From an uncultured Clostridium sp. (GTDB lineage Bacteria > Bacillota > Clostridia > TANB77 > CAG-508): a stretch of DNA of 32,594 bases. Positions 16,957 to 25,452 of this stretch are shown one piece after another. The position numbers were made by a program, and so were the translations under genes. Where the stretch lies: positions 1 to 32,594 of the forward strand of contig USQY01000016.1 in NCBI GenBank assembly GCA_900557045.1. Reading direction: 5' to 3'. Under the pieces are notes generated by a model, which saw only the letters and a list, made by a program, of their open reading frames with translations, did no database searches and had not been told where the DNA came from. Each line of letters starts with the position of its first letter. The first letter of the stretch is position 1.

Positions 16957-17069
16957 TACTCTATAGTTTTTTGGTAGCAAGTGTTTGATTGGTAATGTAG
17001 GGATGTTATTTATATTATGGTTTTGGGTAATTTTAATATTCAGTGTGTTAGTTGGGAATTGTAAAGCAT

Positions 17070-17128
17070 AAAAAAAGGCTTTCAAAAATATTTAGACAGT
17101 AAATTGCCTAAATATTTTTAAAAGTCTT
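17070..17128 (-). terminator. Expression-platform terminator of the riboswitch
   Basis: Minus-strand hairpin: arm 17128-17108 pairs with 17095-17075 at 19 of 21 positions, followed by seven T (17076-17070). Its 5' arm includes the 3' strand of aptamer helix P1 (17124-17118), so the two structures exclude each other. Confidence 0.85.
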
Positions 17129-17215
17129 GCTTACCTTTTTATAAACTATAAAACTAGGTTACTAACCAGAAATTTCGAATTGTTGATTAGTAGTTTTCAA
17201 GCTACTCCCTCTTAA
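17118..17215 (-). ncRNA. yybP-ykoY-type (manganese) riboswitch aptamer
   Basis: Minus-strand RNA. P1: UUAAGAG (17215-17209) pairs with CUUUUAA (17124-17118). Conserved sequences follow on each side: GGGAGUAGC at the 5' side and AAGCAAGAC at the 3' side, the signature of this class as I remember it. The central part has ACUAAUCAACA and a further stem (CUGGUUAGUAACC). P1 sequesters the 5' arm of the terminator, which predicts an ON switch: ligand binding prevents termination. Known yybP-ykoY RNAs sense Mn2+ and control Mn exporters and P-type ATPases; here the next gene on the strand is such an ATPase, 490 nt away. A -10 TATAAT (17225-17220) lies just before P1. Confidence 0.72.
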
Positions 17216-17258
17216 AATAATTATATTTATCATTAGCGTATTATGTATATATTATATA

Positions 17259-18140
17259 TTATGCTCTTGGATGTGTGTTTCTATACACATTTTTTAATCC
17301 TTCATCTTGGAATTGCATGTATACTTGTGTTGATGATATATCTGAATGACCAAGCATTGTTTGTATAGCTTTTAAGTCTGCACCATTTTGTAATAAATGT
17401 GTTGCAAATGAATGTCTTAAAACGTGTGGTGTAATGTCTTTAGTTATATGAGCTTGTTCTTTATAATATTTAACTATTTTCCAAAATCCTTGTCTTGTTA
17501 ATCTTTTTCCATTTATATTAACAAATAATGATTTAACATTCTCATCTTTAATTAAATATGGTCTAGCTTCGTTAACATATTCTTTTAATGCTTTTAATGA
17601 CATTGTTCCTAAAGGTATATTTCTTTGTTTTACACCTGTTTTACATGATACATAAGCTTCTTCAAAATTAACGTCTTCTATATTTAAAGAAATAATTTCT
17701 GTTACTCTCATTCCTGTAGCATAAGCAAATTCAAGCATTGCTTTATCTCTAATTCCCTTTAGATCTACATCTTGTGGTTGGTCTAAAAGTAATTCAACTT
17801 CCTTAGCTGTTAATATGCTAGGTACTCTTTTTTCTATTTTTGGTGCTTGTATATTATTAGTTGGATCTTGTAAAACTATTTTTGTTCTAACTAAGTATTG
17901 ATAAAAAGATCTTATTGATGCTAAATTTCTTGATACTGTTGATGATTTTTTTCCAATATTTTGTAAGAATTCTAAATATTCTTTTACTATTTTTTCATCT
18001 ACTTTTATATAATTAATTTGATTTTCTTCAACATATTTTTCAAATTGATTTATATCTCTTTTGTATGATTGAAGTGTGTTATCTGATAATTTCTTGTCAT
18101 TTTGAAGAAACTCCAAAAATAATTTGATTTGCTTTTCCAT
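17259..18140 (-). CDS. xerD: Site-specific tyrosine recombinase XerD, 293 aa
   Basis: Resolves chromosome dimers at dif with its XerC partner. N-terminal SAM-like domain (residues 1-85, FLEFLQNDKKLSDNTLQSYKRD) and catalytic domain with ATGMRVTEI (Arg I), HVLRHSFATHLLQNGADL (His-x-x-Arg), LGHSDISSTQVYMQF (His and Tyr nucleophile). The NGADLKAIQTMLGHSDISSTQ block is typical of housekeeping XerD/XerC, unlike the element integrase at 8019. Length is normal. The stop lies close to the riboswitch promoter; no separate terminator is seen. Assignment XerD versus XerC is by general resemblance. Confidence 0.92.
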   Translation of the reverse strand: MEKQIKLFLEFLQNDKKLSDNTLQSYKRDINQFEKYVEENQINYIKVDEKIVKEYLEFLQNIGKKSSTVSRNLASIRSFYQYLVRTKIVLQDPTNNIQAPKIEKRVPSILTAKEVELLLDQPQDVDLKGIRDKAMLEFAYATGMRVTEIISLNIEDVNFEEAYVSCKTGVKQRNIPLGTMSLKALKEYVNEARPYLIKDENVKSLFVNINGKRLTRQGFWKIVKYYKEQAHITKDITPHVLRHSFATHLLQNGADLKAIQTMLGHSDISSTQVYMQFQDEGLKNVYRNTHPRA

Positions 18141-18263
18141 TTTTTTAGCTCCCTTACATTAAATATTATTTGTAAACTTCATACAATTTACATAAACTAT
18201 ATATGTTATATCAAATTTTTGGTAAAAAGTAAAGAGTATTTTCATATTTTTTATATATTTTTA

Positions 18264-18915
18264 TTAATTATATAAACATATCAAACTACTAGAAATATAC
18301 ACTTCTACTAGAGACGCTACTATTAACGGTACTATTAGTACTAAACATAATGTTGTATGTCTTATTAGTTCTGTTTTTACATTTGAATTTTTATTTTCTT
18401 TAATTAATGTTCTGTATAATTTTAAAGCACTTACGTTTAACATTAAAATTATTGGTATTACAATAATATTTTGCAAAAATAATGATGCTAGTGAAAATAG
18501 CATTCCGTTTCCATGGTCCTAAACTAGCTATTATTGCTGAAATTGTATATCCTATACAAAATCCTTTATATGAAGTTATAATATAAATTAAAGGTATTCC
18601 TATTATAGTTGAACCGGCTAACCAAATTATTCCCACAAATTTTAAATTTTCTATAATAGAGATTTTTGTTAATTTGTTTTTGTCTACTTCATATTTTTCT
18701 TCTTTAATTGTTTCTATAAAACTATTTATATAACCACTAATTTCACTTTTACTTTGTTCATTAGAATTATTTATAACAACAACTCCAACCATTACTCCAA
18801 TTACAAAAATTATTGATAATATTAAATAATCTTTTAAATTTAAATTAATATGTTGCATTATAACATTTTTAAAATTACTTATATATTTTGAATTGTATCT
18901 TACATTTGTCCTCAT
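18264..18915 (-). CDS. spoIIM: Stage II sporulation protein M, 216 aa if CGGA is read as Gly
   Basis: SpoIIM works with SpoIID and SpoIIP in engulfment and septal peptidoglycan removal at the mother-cell membrane. Multi-pass protein: N-terminal ...LNLKDYLILSIIFVIGVMVGVVVINN, central ...WLAGSTIIGIPLIYIITSYKGFCIGYTISAI, C-terminal ...LFLQNIIVIPIILML. Conventional reading is broken: after LGPWK an in-frame CGG (18507-18505) is followed by A, and the rest of the protein continues +1 from GGA (18506-18504). Decoding CGGA as one Gly gives WK-G-MLFSLAS, as in the family, and a total of 216 residues, close to B. subtilis SpoIIM. Read as Arg, it terminates after 39 unrelated residues. Start at 18915: GGAGGTACAG precedes it. 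Same event as in polC. Confidence 0.9.
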
Positions 18916-19017
18916 CTGTACCTCCACATTATTACAGAAATGTTACTTTTTCTGTAGAATTTATTTTATACATAATGTGTATTCTTTAGTTTTCAAAATA
19001 TGCAAATACAATTACAA

Positions 19018-19126
19018 AAAAATAAGTTTTAGAATTTTGTTTTTGAAAAAAGTTTTTTCAAACATTTTCAAAATATTAATTTTAAAAACTTATTTTTTAA
19101 AGCATTAATTTCTAAAACTTATTTTT
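19018..19126. repeat. Inverted repeats in the argS-spoIIM intergenic region
   Basis: AAAAATAAGTTTTAGAA (19018-19034) is perfectly complementary to TTCTAAAACTTATTTTT (19110-19126), with related AAAACTTATTTTT copies between. Very AT-rich; may be an unwinding-type region beside the DnaA boxes, or just structured spacer. Confidence 0.5.
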
Positions 19127-19207
19127 CAAAATATATTTTTCTTAAAAGTTTACTTTCAAAATATACATAATTTTCGTACAGTTTACAGAATTCTACATTT
19201 TATATCC

Positions 19208-19274
19208 TGTGGATAATGTGGATAACTCTGTGAATAACTGATATTGCTATACTATTTTTTATTAGTTATCCACA
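19208..19274. promoter_or_regulatory. Cluster of four DnaA-box-like sites
   Basis: Minus-orientation TGTGGATAA at 19208-19216 and 19217-19225, TGTGAATAA at 19229-19237, and plus-orientation TTATCCACA at 19266-19274. All fit TTATNCACA. They sit in a gap of about 400 bp between spoIIM and argS beside very AT-rich sequence. No dnaA or dnaN is near. Could be a DnaA-titrating or DnaA-regulated region, or an origin. Confidence 0.7.
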
Positions 19275-19314
19275 GAGTGTTATATATTCTTTTTATGAAA
19301 ACTTTACATTCAGT

Positions 19315-21045
19315 TTACATTTTGTCCGGCATTTTCATTCCAAGTAAACTAGCACCAATTTCAAGTATTTTTCCTGTTGCATATGTTATAAATATACGTG
19401 CATTTTTTATATCTGTATCTTCAACTATAATTTTATTATTATTGTAATAACTGCTGTAAGCTTTTGCAACATCTATTAAATACCTAGATAATATTGAAGG
19501 TTCATTTTTTTCTGTAACTTGTTTTAATATTTCTTCAAAATTATAAATTAGTTTTAATATATTTTGTGCTTCTTCATCTTGTAAATATTCTAATTTTATA
19601 TTTCTAAAAATATCGCTATTTTGTATATCTTCAAATTTGTTTCCAGATTTTTCTATTATGCTTTTTGTTCTAACGTATGTGTATTGTATATATGGACCAG
19701 TTTCACCTTGGAAATTCAAAATTGTATTCCAATCAAAAATTTCATCTTTAATTCTACTGTTTGATAAATCATTAAATATTACTGCTCCAATTCCTACTTT
19801 TTTTGCTACTTCATCTTTGTTTTCAAGTTCAGGATTTTTCGTTTCTATAACAGTTTTTGCTCTTTGTATTGCTTCATCTAGTAAATCTTCTAGTTTTACT
19901 ACAGTACCTTCCCTTGTTGACATTTTTCCTGTTGGAAGAAGAACCATTCCAAATGAAACATGTTCTAATCCTTTTGTATATTTTTCATCTATTCCTAATA
20001 ATTTTGCTGTTTCAAATACTTGTTTAAAATGTAAGTTTTGTTCATATGATACTACATATAAAGCTTTATCAAAATCATATGTTCTTGATCTATATAAAAT
20101 TGCTGCTAGGTCACGTGTAGCATATGTTGTTGAATCATTTGATTTTTTTATAATAATAGGAGTATTTATTCCTTTATCTTCTAAATTAATTATTTTTGCT
20201 CCTTGTGATTCTTCCAATTTGCCTGTTTTTTCTAATATGTCAATTACTTCTTGCATTTTATCTGAATAAAATGCTTCTCCATTCCATGAATCGAATTTTG
20301 AATCTAATAATTCATATACTCTTTGGAATTCCTTCAAACTTAATTGTTTAAATTTTTCCCATAATTCTACACAATATGGATCACCATCTTCTAATTTTTT
20401 GAAATTATTTCTACAATTTTCAAGAACTTTTTCATCTTCCTTGCATAAATTATTTATTCTTATATAAATATCCATCATTTGGTCTATTGGATTTTTTTCA
20501 AGATTATACTCATCTTTCCATAATTTATATCCTTCAATCATTTTTCCAAATTGTGTTCCATAATCACCTAGGTGATTTATTCCTATAGTATTATATCCTA
20601 AATATTTATATATTTTATATAAAGCTCCTCCTATTACAGTTGAACGCAAATGCCCTATATGAAAAGGTTTTGCTATATTTGGTGCTGAATAATCTATTAC
20701 AATATTTTTTTCATTTCCTACATTTGATTTTCCATAATCTTCATTTTTTAACATTTCACCTATGACTTCACTTGCCATTTTTTGTTTATTAACGTAAAAA
20801 TTCAAATATCCAGAAACAACTTCAACTTTTTCAATAATACTTTCATCTAATACTATTTTTTCTTTAATATCATTAGCAATTATAACTGGAGATTTTTTTA
20901 ATTCTTTTGCTAATCTAAAACACGGAAAAGCATAATCTCCATTTGTACTATCTTTTGGAACTTCTATATAACTTTCCAATTCATTTTCATCAAGTTTTAC
21001 TGCATTTGCAATAAATTTTGCAATTTCTTTTTTAAATTTTAACAT
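19315..21045 (-). CDS. argS: Arginyl-tRNA synthetase, 576 aa
   Basis: Charges tRNA-Arg. Class I synthetase: N-terminal Add-1 domain (1-105), HIGH motif in SAPNIAKPFHIGHLRST near residue 132, Rossmann domain, KMS-like KMSTREG near 385, anticodon-binding DALR-type domain (about 450-576) with NFEEILKQV and the terminal ...ATGKILEIGASLLGM. Length is usual. SD GGGAGG. A T-box leader upstream (21141-21420) predicts induction when tRNA-Arg is uncharged. No in-frame CGG codon is seen in it. The ending (ATG before TAA, MPDKM) is normal. Confidence 0.97.
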   Translation of the reverse strand: MLKFKKEIAKFIANAVKLDENELESYIEVPKDSTNGDYAFPCFRLAKELKKSPVIIANDIKEKIVLDESIIEKVEVVSGYLNFYVNKQKMASEVIGEMLKNEDYGKSNVGNEKNIVIDYSAPNIAKPFHIGHLRSTVIGGALYKIYKYLGYNTIGINHLGDYGTQFGKMIEGYKLWKDEYNLEKNPIDQMMDIYIRINNLCKEDEKVLENCRNNFKKLEDGDPYCVELWEKFKQLSLKEFQRVYELLDSKFDSWNGEAFYSDKMQEVIDILEKTGKLEESQGAKIINLEDKGINTPIIIKKSNDSTTYATRDLAAILYRSRTYDFDKALYVVSYEQNLHFKQVFETAKLLGIDEKYTKGLEHVSFGMVLLPTGKMSTREGTVVKLEDLLDEAIQRAKTVIETKNPELENKDEVAKKVGIGAVIFNDLSNSRIKDEIFDWNTILNFQGETGPYIQYTYVRTKSIIEKSGNKFEDIQNSDIFRNIKLEYLQDEEAQNILKLIYNFEEILKQVTEKNEPSILSRYLIDVAKAYSSYYNNNKIIVEDTDIKNARIFITYATGKILEIGASLLGMKMPDKM

Positions 21046-21140
21046 ATTTTTTCCTCCCTATTTTTATTTTTCATATACTTAATCATTTATATGACATTTT
21101 TATTATAATAAATTTTATTACAGCAATTTTTTTGTTGCAT

Positions 21141-21420
21141 CATAAAAGGCAATAAGAAATTAAATTCTTATTGCCTAAAGGTGCTTTTACAGCACGGTAC
21201 CACTTTAGTTATTTATATATTTATATATAAATCACTCTAAATCTCTATAACGGCGAGTTTTCCGTATTATTCTACTTTGTATATAACTGTTTTTTATAAT
21301 ACATTTCAAATAATCCCTAATAAGCTCTTTTCATATTATTTTTCACTATTGGCTTCCACCATTCCCAATTCGCTAGAGTTTCCAATAATACTACTCTCTT
21401 ATATCAACAGTTTAATTTTT
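21141..21420 (-). ncRNA. T-box leader RNA controlling argS
   Basis: Minus-strand leader. T-box sequence AAAGTGGTACCGTG (21206-21193) contains UGGU, which pairs with the tRNA acceptor end. Antiterminator: CTAAAG (21208-21203) pairs with CTTTAG (21180-21175). Competing terminator: stem 21176-21165 / 21158-21147 with a short T run. The Stem I region (about 21400-21310) has GGTGG and AAGCC-type conserved loops. Its 3' side contains AAAAGAGC, where AGA (21328-21326) is a reasonable Arg specifier, supported by the argS gene downstream. Specifier placement is less certain than the T-box itself. Confidence 0.9.
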
Positions 21421-21437
21421 TTATTATTAATATGAAT

Positions 21438-21893
21438 TTATTTTTCTACATCAAAACTTATTCTATTAAATATTTCTTGTGCAGATTTTTTACTTTCTTT
21501 GTTTCCAAGTATAAAACATGTATTAGAATCTTTTATTTTTATTATATAATTATACTCCTTATTGTTATACTCATAGAAAACATATTCAATAGTTTTATTG
21601 CTTTTTTCTTCAATAATTTCTGCATCATCCTCATCTTTTATTGCCTCAACATATGTATCATATAGTTCTTCTTTACCAAATGAACCTTTTGAAATTACAT
21701 CATCATCTTTGCTAAATTCTATCGGTAAATCTGATGTCATATTATATCCGCCTGTTGTTTTTAATGTAATTTTTATTTTATCCCCTGTTTCAACATCATA
21801 TGTATAAGATTTTTTTGTTTCACATCCAGTTAATAAAATTGCCATTGTAATTAATATACAGCCTAATACTAATAAACTTACTATTTTTTTCAT
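21438..21893 (-). CDS. Small lipoprotein, 151 aa
   Basis: Signal peptide (residues 1-23) ending in lipobox LTGC with the acylated Cys at 24, then a compact extracytoplasmic domain with alternating strands (YTYDVETGDKIKITLKTTGGYNM...) and an Asp/Glu-rich middle. Resembles other unnamed clostridial lipoproteins; no catalytic motif. SD AGGAGG. The T-box leader of argS starts right after its stop. Surface-bound role inferred from the lipobox; function unknown. Confidence 0.82.
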   Translation of the reverse strand: MKKIVSLLVLGCILITMAILLTGCETKKSYTYDVETGDKIKITLKTTGGYNMTSDLPIEFSKDDDVISKGSFGKEELYDTYVEAIKDEDDAEIIEEKSNKTIEYVFYEYNNKEYNYIIKIKDSNTCFILGNKESKKSAQEIFNRISFDVEK

Positions 21894-21981
21894 TTATGCT
21901 CCTCCTAAAATTTTATATTGATATTATATGTAATTAATTATTTATTGTCAAGTATTTGCAAAAAATCTTACCAAGTATTGC

Positions 21982-23517
21982 TTATTCCCATTCAATAGTA
22001 GCCGGAGGTTTACCTGTAATATCATAAACAACCCTATTTACATGTTTTACCTCATTTACTATTCTACTAGATACCTTTTCTAAGATTTCATATGGAATTT
22101 TACTCCATTGTGCAGTCATAAAATCTGAAGTAGTTACAGCTCTTAATGCAATTGTATAATCATAAGTTCTTTCATCTCCCATAACACCTACACTTCTAAT
22201 ATTTGTAAGTACTGCAAAATATTGATTTATCTCTCTATTCAGTTTGGCATTTTCCACTTCTTGTCTGAAAATTGCATCTGCATTTTTTAATATTTCTAAT
22301 TTTTCATCTGTTATATCTCCTATAACACGAATTGCTAATCCTGGTCCTGGAAATGGTTGACGATATACTAAGAATTCTGGTAATCCAAGTTCTATTCCTA
22401 CTTTTCTTACTTCATCTTTAAACAAATCTCTTAATGGTTCTACTATTTCTTTAAAATTCACATGTTCAGGAAGTCCACCTACATTGTGATGGCTTTTAAT
22501 TTTTGCTCCTACACCAACACCACTTTCTATTACATCTGGATATATGGTTCCTTGTACTAAATAATCTACAGTACCAATCTTTTTAGCCTCTTCTTCAAAC
22601 ACATGAATAAATTCCTCACCAATTATTTTTCTTTTTTGCTCAGGATCTGATATTCCTGCAAGTTTGTTTAAAAATCTTTCTTTTGCATCTACTTTTACAA
22701 AATTAACATTAAAGTTTTTAGTAAATATTTCTTCGACCTCTTTTGCTTCATTTTTTCTTAATAATCCATGGTCAACAAAAATACATGTTAAGTTATTACC
22801 AATAGCTTTATTAACTAATGCAGCTGCAACTGAAGAATCTACACCTCCAGATAACGCACATAATGCTTTTTTATTGCCTATTTTCTTTCTTAAATTTTCT
22901 ATAGTCTGTTCAGCCAAAGAACTCATTTTCCAATTTCCAGCACATCCACAAATAGTGCATACAAAATTTTTTATAATATTAATTCCATTTTCTGTATGAT
23001 TAACTTCTGGGTGAAATTGAATTCCATATAGTTTTTTTGAAATATTTTGCATTCCAGCAATTGGACAAAGTTCAGTTTTTGCAATATTTTCAAATCCTTG
23101 TGGTGTTTGTTCTACAAAATCCGTATGACTCATTAAACAATTATTTTTATTTTTAAAACCATTAAATAACTTTGAACTGTTTTTTATACTAACATTTGTA
23201 ACACCATATTCGCGTTTATCAGCTTTTTTAACTTTTCCACCAAGCATGTATGTCATAAGTTGCATTCCATAGCAAATTCCTAAAATAGGTATACCTAATT
23301 CAAAAATTTCTTTGTCACATTTTGGTGCTCCATTCTCAAAAACACTAGCTGGTCCACCAGTGAAAATAATTCCTTTTGGCCTTTTTTCTTTAATTTTTTC
23401 TATACTAGTATTAAATGGAACAATTTCTGAATATACATTACATTCACGTACTCTTCTAGCAATTAGTTGATTATATTGTCCATAAAAATCTATTATTAAA
23501 ATTAATTCCTTTTCCAT
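21982..23517 (-). CDS. guaA: GMP synthase (glutamine-hydrolysing), 511 aa
   Basis: Converts XMP to GMP using ATP and glutamine. Class I glutamine amidotransferase domain (1-190) with nucleophile in GICYGMQL (Cys near 83) and GIQFHPEVNHT (His/Glu near 170); ATP-PPase domain with ALSGGVDSSV near 220; dimerisation domain ending KPPATIEWE. Length normal. It lies 10 nt downstream of guaB: one guanine-synthesis operon (IMP to XMP to GMP). SD AGGAGG. Confidence 0.97.
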   Translation of the reverse strand: MEKELILIIDFYGQYNQLIARRVRECNVYSEIVPFNTSIEKIKEKRPKGIIFTGGPASVFENGAPKCDKEIFELGIPILGICYGMQLMTYMLGGKVKKADKREYGVTNVSIKNSSKLFNGFKNKNNCLMSHTDFVEQTPQGFENIAKTELCPIAGMQNISKKLYGIQFHPEVNHTENGINIIKNFVCTICGCAGNWKMSSLAEQTIENLRKKIGNKKALCALSGGVDSSVAAALVNKAIGNNLTCIFVDHGLLRKNEAKEVEEIFTKNFNVNFVKVDAKERFLNKLAGISDPEQKRKIIGEEFIHVFEEEAKKIGTVDYLVQGTIYPDVIESGVGVGAKIKSHHNVGGLPEHVNFKEIVEPLRDLFKDEVRKVGIELGLPEFLVYRQPFPGPGLAIRVIGDITDEKLEILKNADAIFRQEVENAKLNREINQYFAVLTNIRSVGVMGDERTYDYTIALRAVTTSDFMTAQWSKIPYEILEKVSSRIVNEVKHVNRVVYDITGKPPATIEWE

Positions 23518-23527
23518 GTTTTTCCTC

Positions 23528-25036
23528 CTATTCTTCTGCTTGCATATTTTTAAGAACTACATCATGTGCACTTCCTTCTTTAATACTAATGTTAGAAACT
23601 AAAGTTAATCTAGCCTTTTCATGTAATTCAGGAATACTAATAGAACCACAATTACACATGGTTGATTTTATTTTACTAACAGTAATTGCTAAATTTTCTT
23701 TTAAAGAACCTGCATATGGAATATAAGAATCTACGCCTTCTTCAAAAGAAAGTTTATTTTTCTCAGTTTCACCTAAATCATATCTTTGCCAGTTTCTAGC
23801 ACGGTTTGAACCTTCACCCCAATATTCTTTATAAAAGTTTCCATTCATTTTTACAACACGAGTAGGGCTTTCATCAAAACGAGCAAAATATCTCCCCATC
23901 ATTACAAAATCTGCCCCCATTGCTAAAGATAATGTAATATGATAATCATGTACTATTCCTCCATCTGAACAAATTGGAATATATATACCTGTTCTTTCAA
24001 AATACTCATTTCTAGCATCTACTACATCCATTAAACTACTTGCTTGTCCACGTCCTATGCCTTTTTGTTCACGAGTAATACATATAGAGCCTCCACCTAC
24101 TCCTACTTTTATAAAGTCAGCACCAGCTTCAGCCAAATAATAGAACCCTTCTTTATCAACTACATTTCCTGCACCTATTTTTACATCTTCACCATAATTT
24201 TTTCTAATCCACTCTATTGTATTTTTTTGCCACACTGAATATCCATCAGATGAGTCCAAGCAAATTAGGTCTACTCCTGCTTCTACTAGTGCTGGAATTC
24301 TTTGTTCATAATCTCTTGTATTTATTCCTGCACCTACTATATATCTTTTGTTTTGATCTAACAATGAATCTGGGTTATTTTTTCTTTCTTCATAATCTTT
24401 TCTGAATACAAGATATTCCAAATTATCGTTTTCATCCAATATTGGCAAACAACTTATTTTGTTATTCCATATAATATCATTTGCTTCTGATAAACTAATT
24501 CCTTTTTTTGCACAAACTAAATTCTTACGTGGAGTCATATACATATCTATTGGATCTTCCATATTTACTCTTGATATGCGGTAGTCTTTATCTGTAACTA
24601 AACCTATTAATTTTCCATTACTTGTTCCATCTTCTGTAATTGTTACTGTTGAATGACCTGTTTTATTTATTAGTTCAATTACTTCTTTTATTTTTGTTCC
24701 ACTTTTTACATTTGAATCACTGTCTATGAAACCTGCTTTATGCTTTTTTACTCTTCTTACCATCTCTGCTTGTGATTCTATTGATTGTGACCCATAAATA
24801 AAAGAACATCCACCTTCGCGCGCCAAAGCAATAGCCATTTTTTCTCCTGAAACAGCTTGCATTATAGCAGAAACGAACGGAATGTTCTCATAATATTTTG
24901 GTTGCTCACCTTTTTTAAATTTCACTAATGGTGTTTTTAAACTTACATTACTTGGTATACATCTTTCGTCTGTTAAATTTGGTATTAATAGAAATTCATT
25001 AAATGTTCTTGATATATCTTTTAGAATTTTGGCCAT
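23528..25036 (-). CDS. guaB: IMP dehydrogenase, 502 aa, Tritrichomonas-like type
   Basis: Oxidises IMP to XMP with NAD+, the first committed step to GMP. TIM-barrel with two CBS domains inserted (about residues 100-215). Active-site loop GGGSICITREQKGIGRGQ near 310-328 holds the catalytic Cys; flap and Arg-Tyr region ...WGEGSNRARNWQRYD near 405-420. As I recall, the loop wording, the C-terminal MCNCGSISIPEL and the length closely match the Tritrichomonas foetus enzyme (503 aa) rather than the B. subtilis type (GSICTTR). This is a recognised divergent clade with bacterial members. First gene of the guaBA operon. Confidence 0.96.
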   Translation of the reverse strand: MAKILKDISRTFNEFLLIPNLTDERCIPSNVSLKTPLVKFKKGEQPKYYENIPFVSAIMQAVSGEKMAIALAREGGCSFIYGSQSIESQAEMVRRVKKHKAGFIDSDSNVKSGTKIKEVIELINKTGHSTVTITEDGTSNGKLIGLVTDKDYRISRVNMEDPIDMYMTPRKNLVCAKKGISLSEANDIIWNNKISCLPILDENDNLEYLVFRKDYEERKNNPDSLLDQNKRYIVGAGINTRDYEQRIPALVEAGVDLICLDSSDGYSVWQKNTIEWIRKNYGEDVKIGAGNVVDKEGFYYLAEAGADFIKVGVGGGSICITREQKGIGRGQASSLMDVVDARNEYFERTGIYIPICSDGGIVHDYHITLSLAMGADFVMMGRYFARFDESPTRVVKMNGNFYKEYWGEGSNRARNWQRYDLGETEKNKLSFEEGVDSYIPYAGSLKENLAITVSKIKSTMCNCGSISIPELHEKARLTLVSNISIKEGSAHDVVLKNMQAEE

Positions 25037-25118
25037 TTTATTTTCCCCCTTTTATGATTATTGTTAACAATTTTAACATATGAGGTTAATTCTTGGCAAT
25101 ACTTTATTTAAATTTATA

Positions 25119-25409
25119 TTAATATCTAACTATAATATATATAGCAATTATAATTTCTAAAATCAAAATTATAGGAAATCCTACATAAAACCTAGGCTTT
25201 TTAGTTTTATGTCTAAACGCGTACATTCCTAAAATTCCACCTATTCCACCACCTAACAACACCATTGAAATCAATGTTTGTTCAGGAATCCTCCATGCAC
25301 CTCTTTTAGCTTTCCATTTATCTATTCCCATAGATAAGAATGATACCAAATTTATTATTAATAGATAAATTATTATATTTTTAGGTGTTAAAACTTCTAT
25401 TAAACTCAT
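25119..25409 (-). CDS. DUF1294 membrane protein, 96 aa
   Basis: Small membrane protein with about three helices. The DUF1294 signature is clear: MGIDKWKAKRGAWRIPEQTL, then LLGGGIGGILGMYAFRHKTKKPRFYVGFP. Start at 25409 (AGGAGGAATA precedes it) rather than the longer reading from 25460, which overlaps polC. It lies 43 nt after polC and is likely to be co-transcribed. Function unknown. Confidence 0.9.
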   Translation of the reverse strand: MSLIEVLTPKNIIIYLLIINLVSFLSMGIDKWKAKRGAWRIPEQTLISMVLLGGGIGGILGMYAFRHKTKKPRFYVGFPIILILEIIIAIYIIVRY

Positions 25410-25452
25410 TATTCCTCCTTTATATAACACTTTAGTTTTAGTAAAAATAATT

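Noticed and set aside
19018..19274. Confident call of the chromosomal origin
   Set aside because: Genes on both sides are co-directional and no dnaA/dnaN is present; box clustering alone is not enough.
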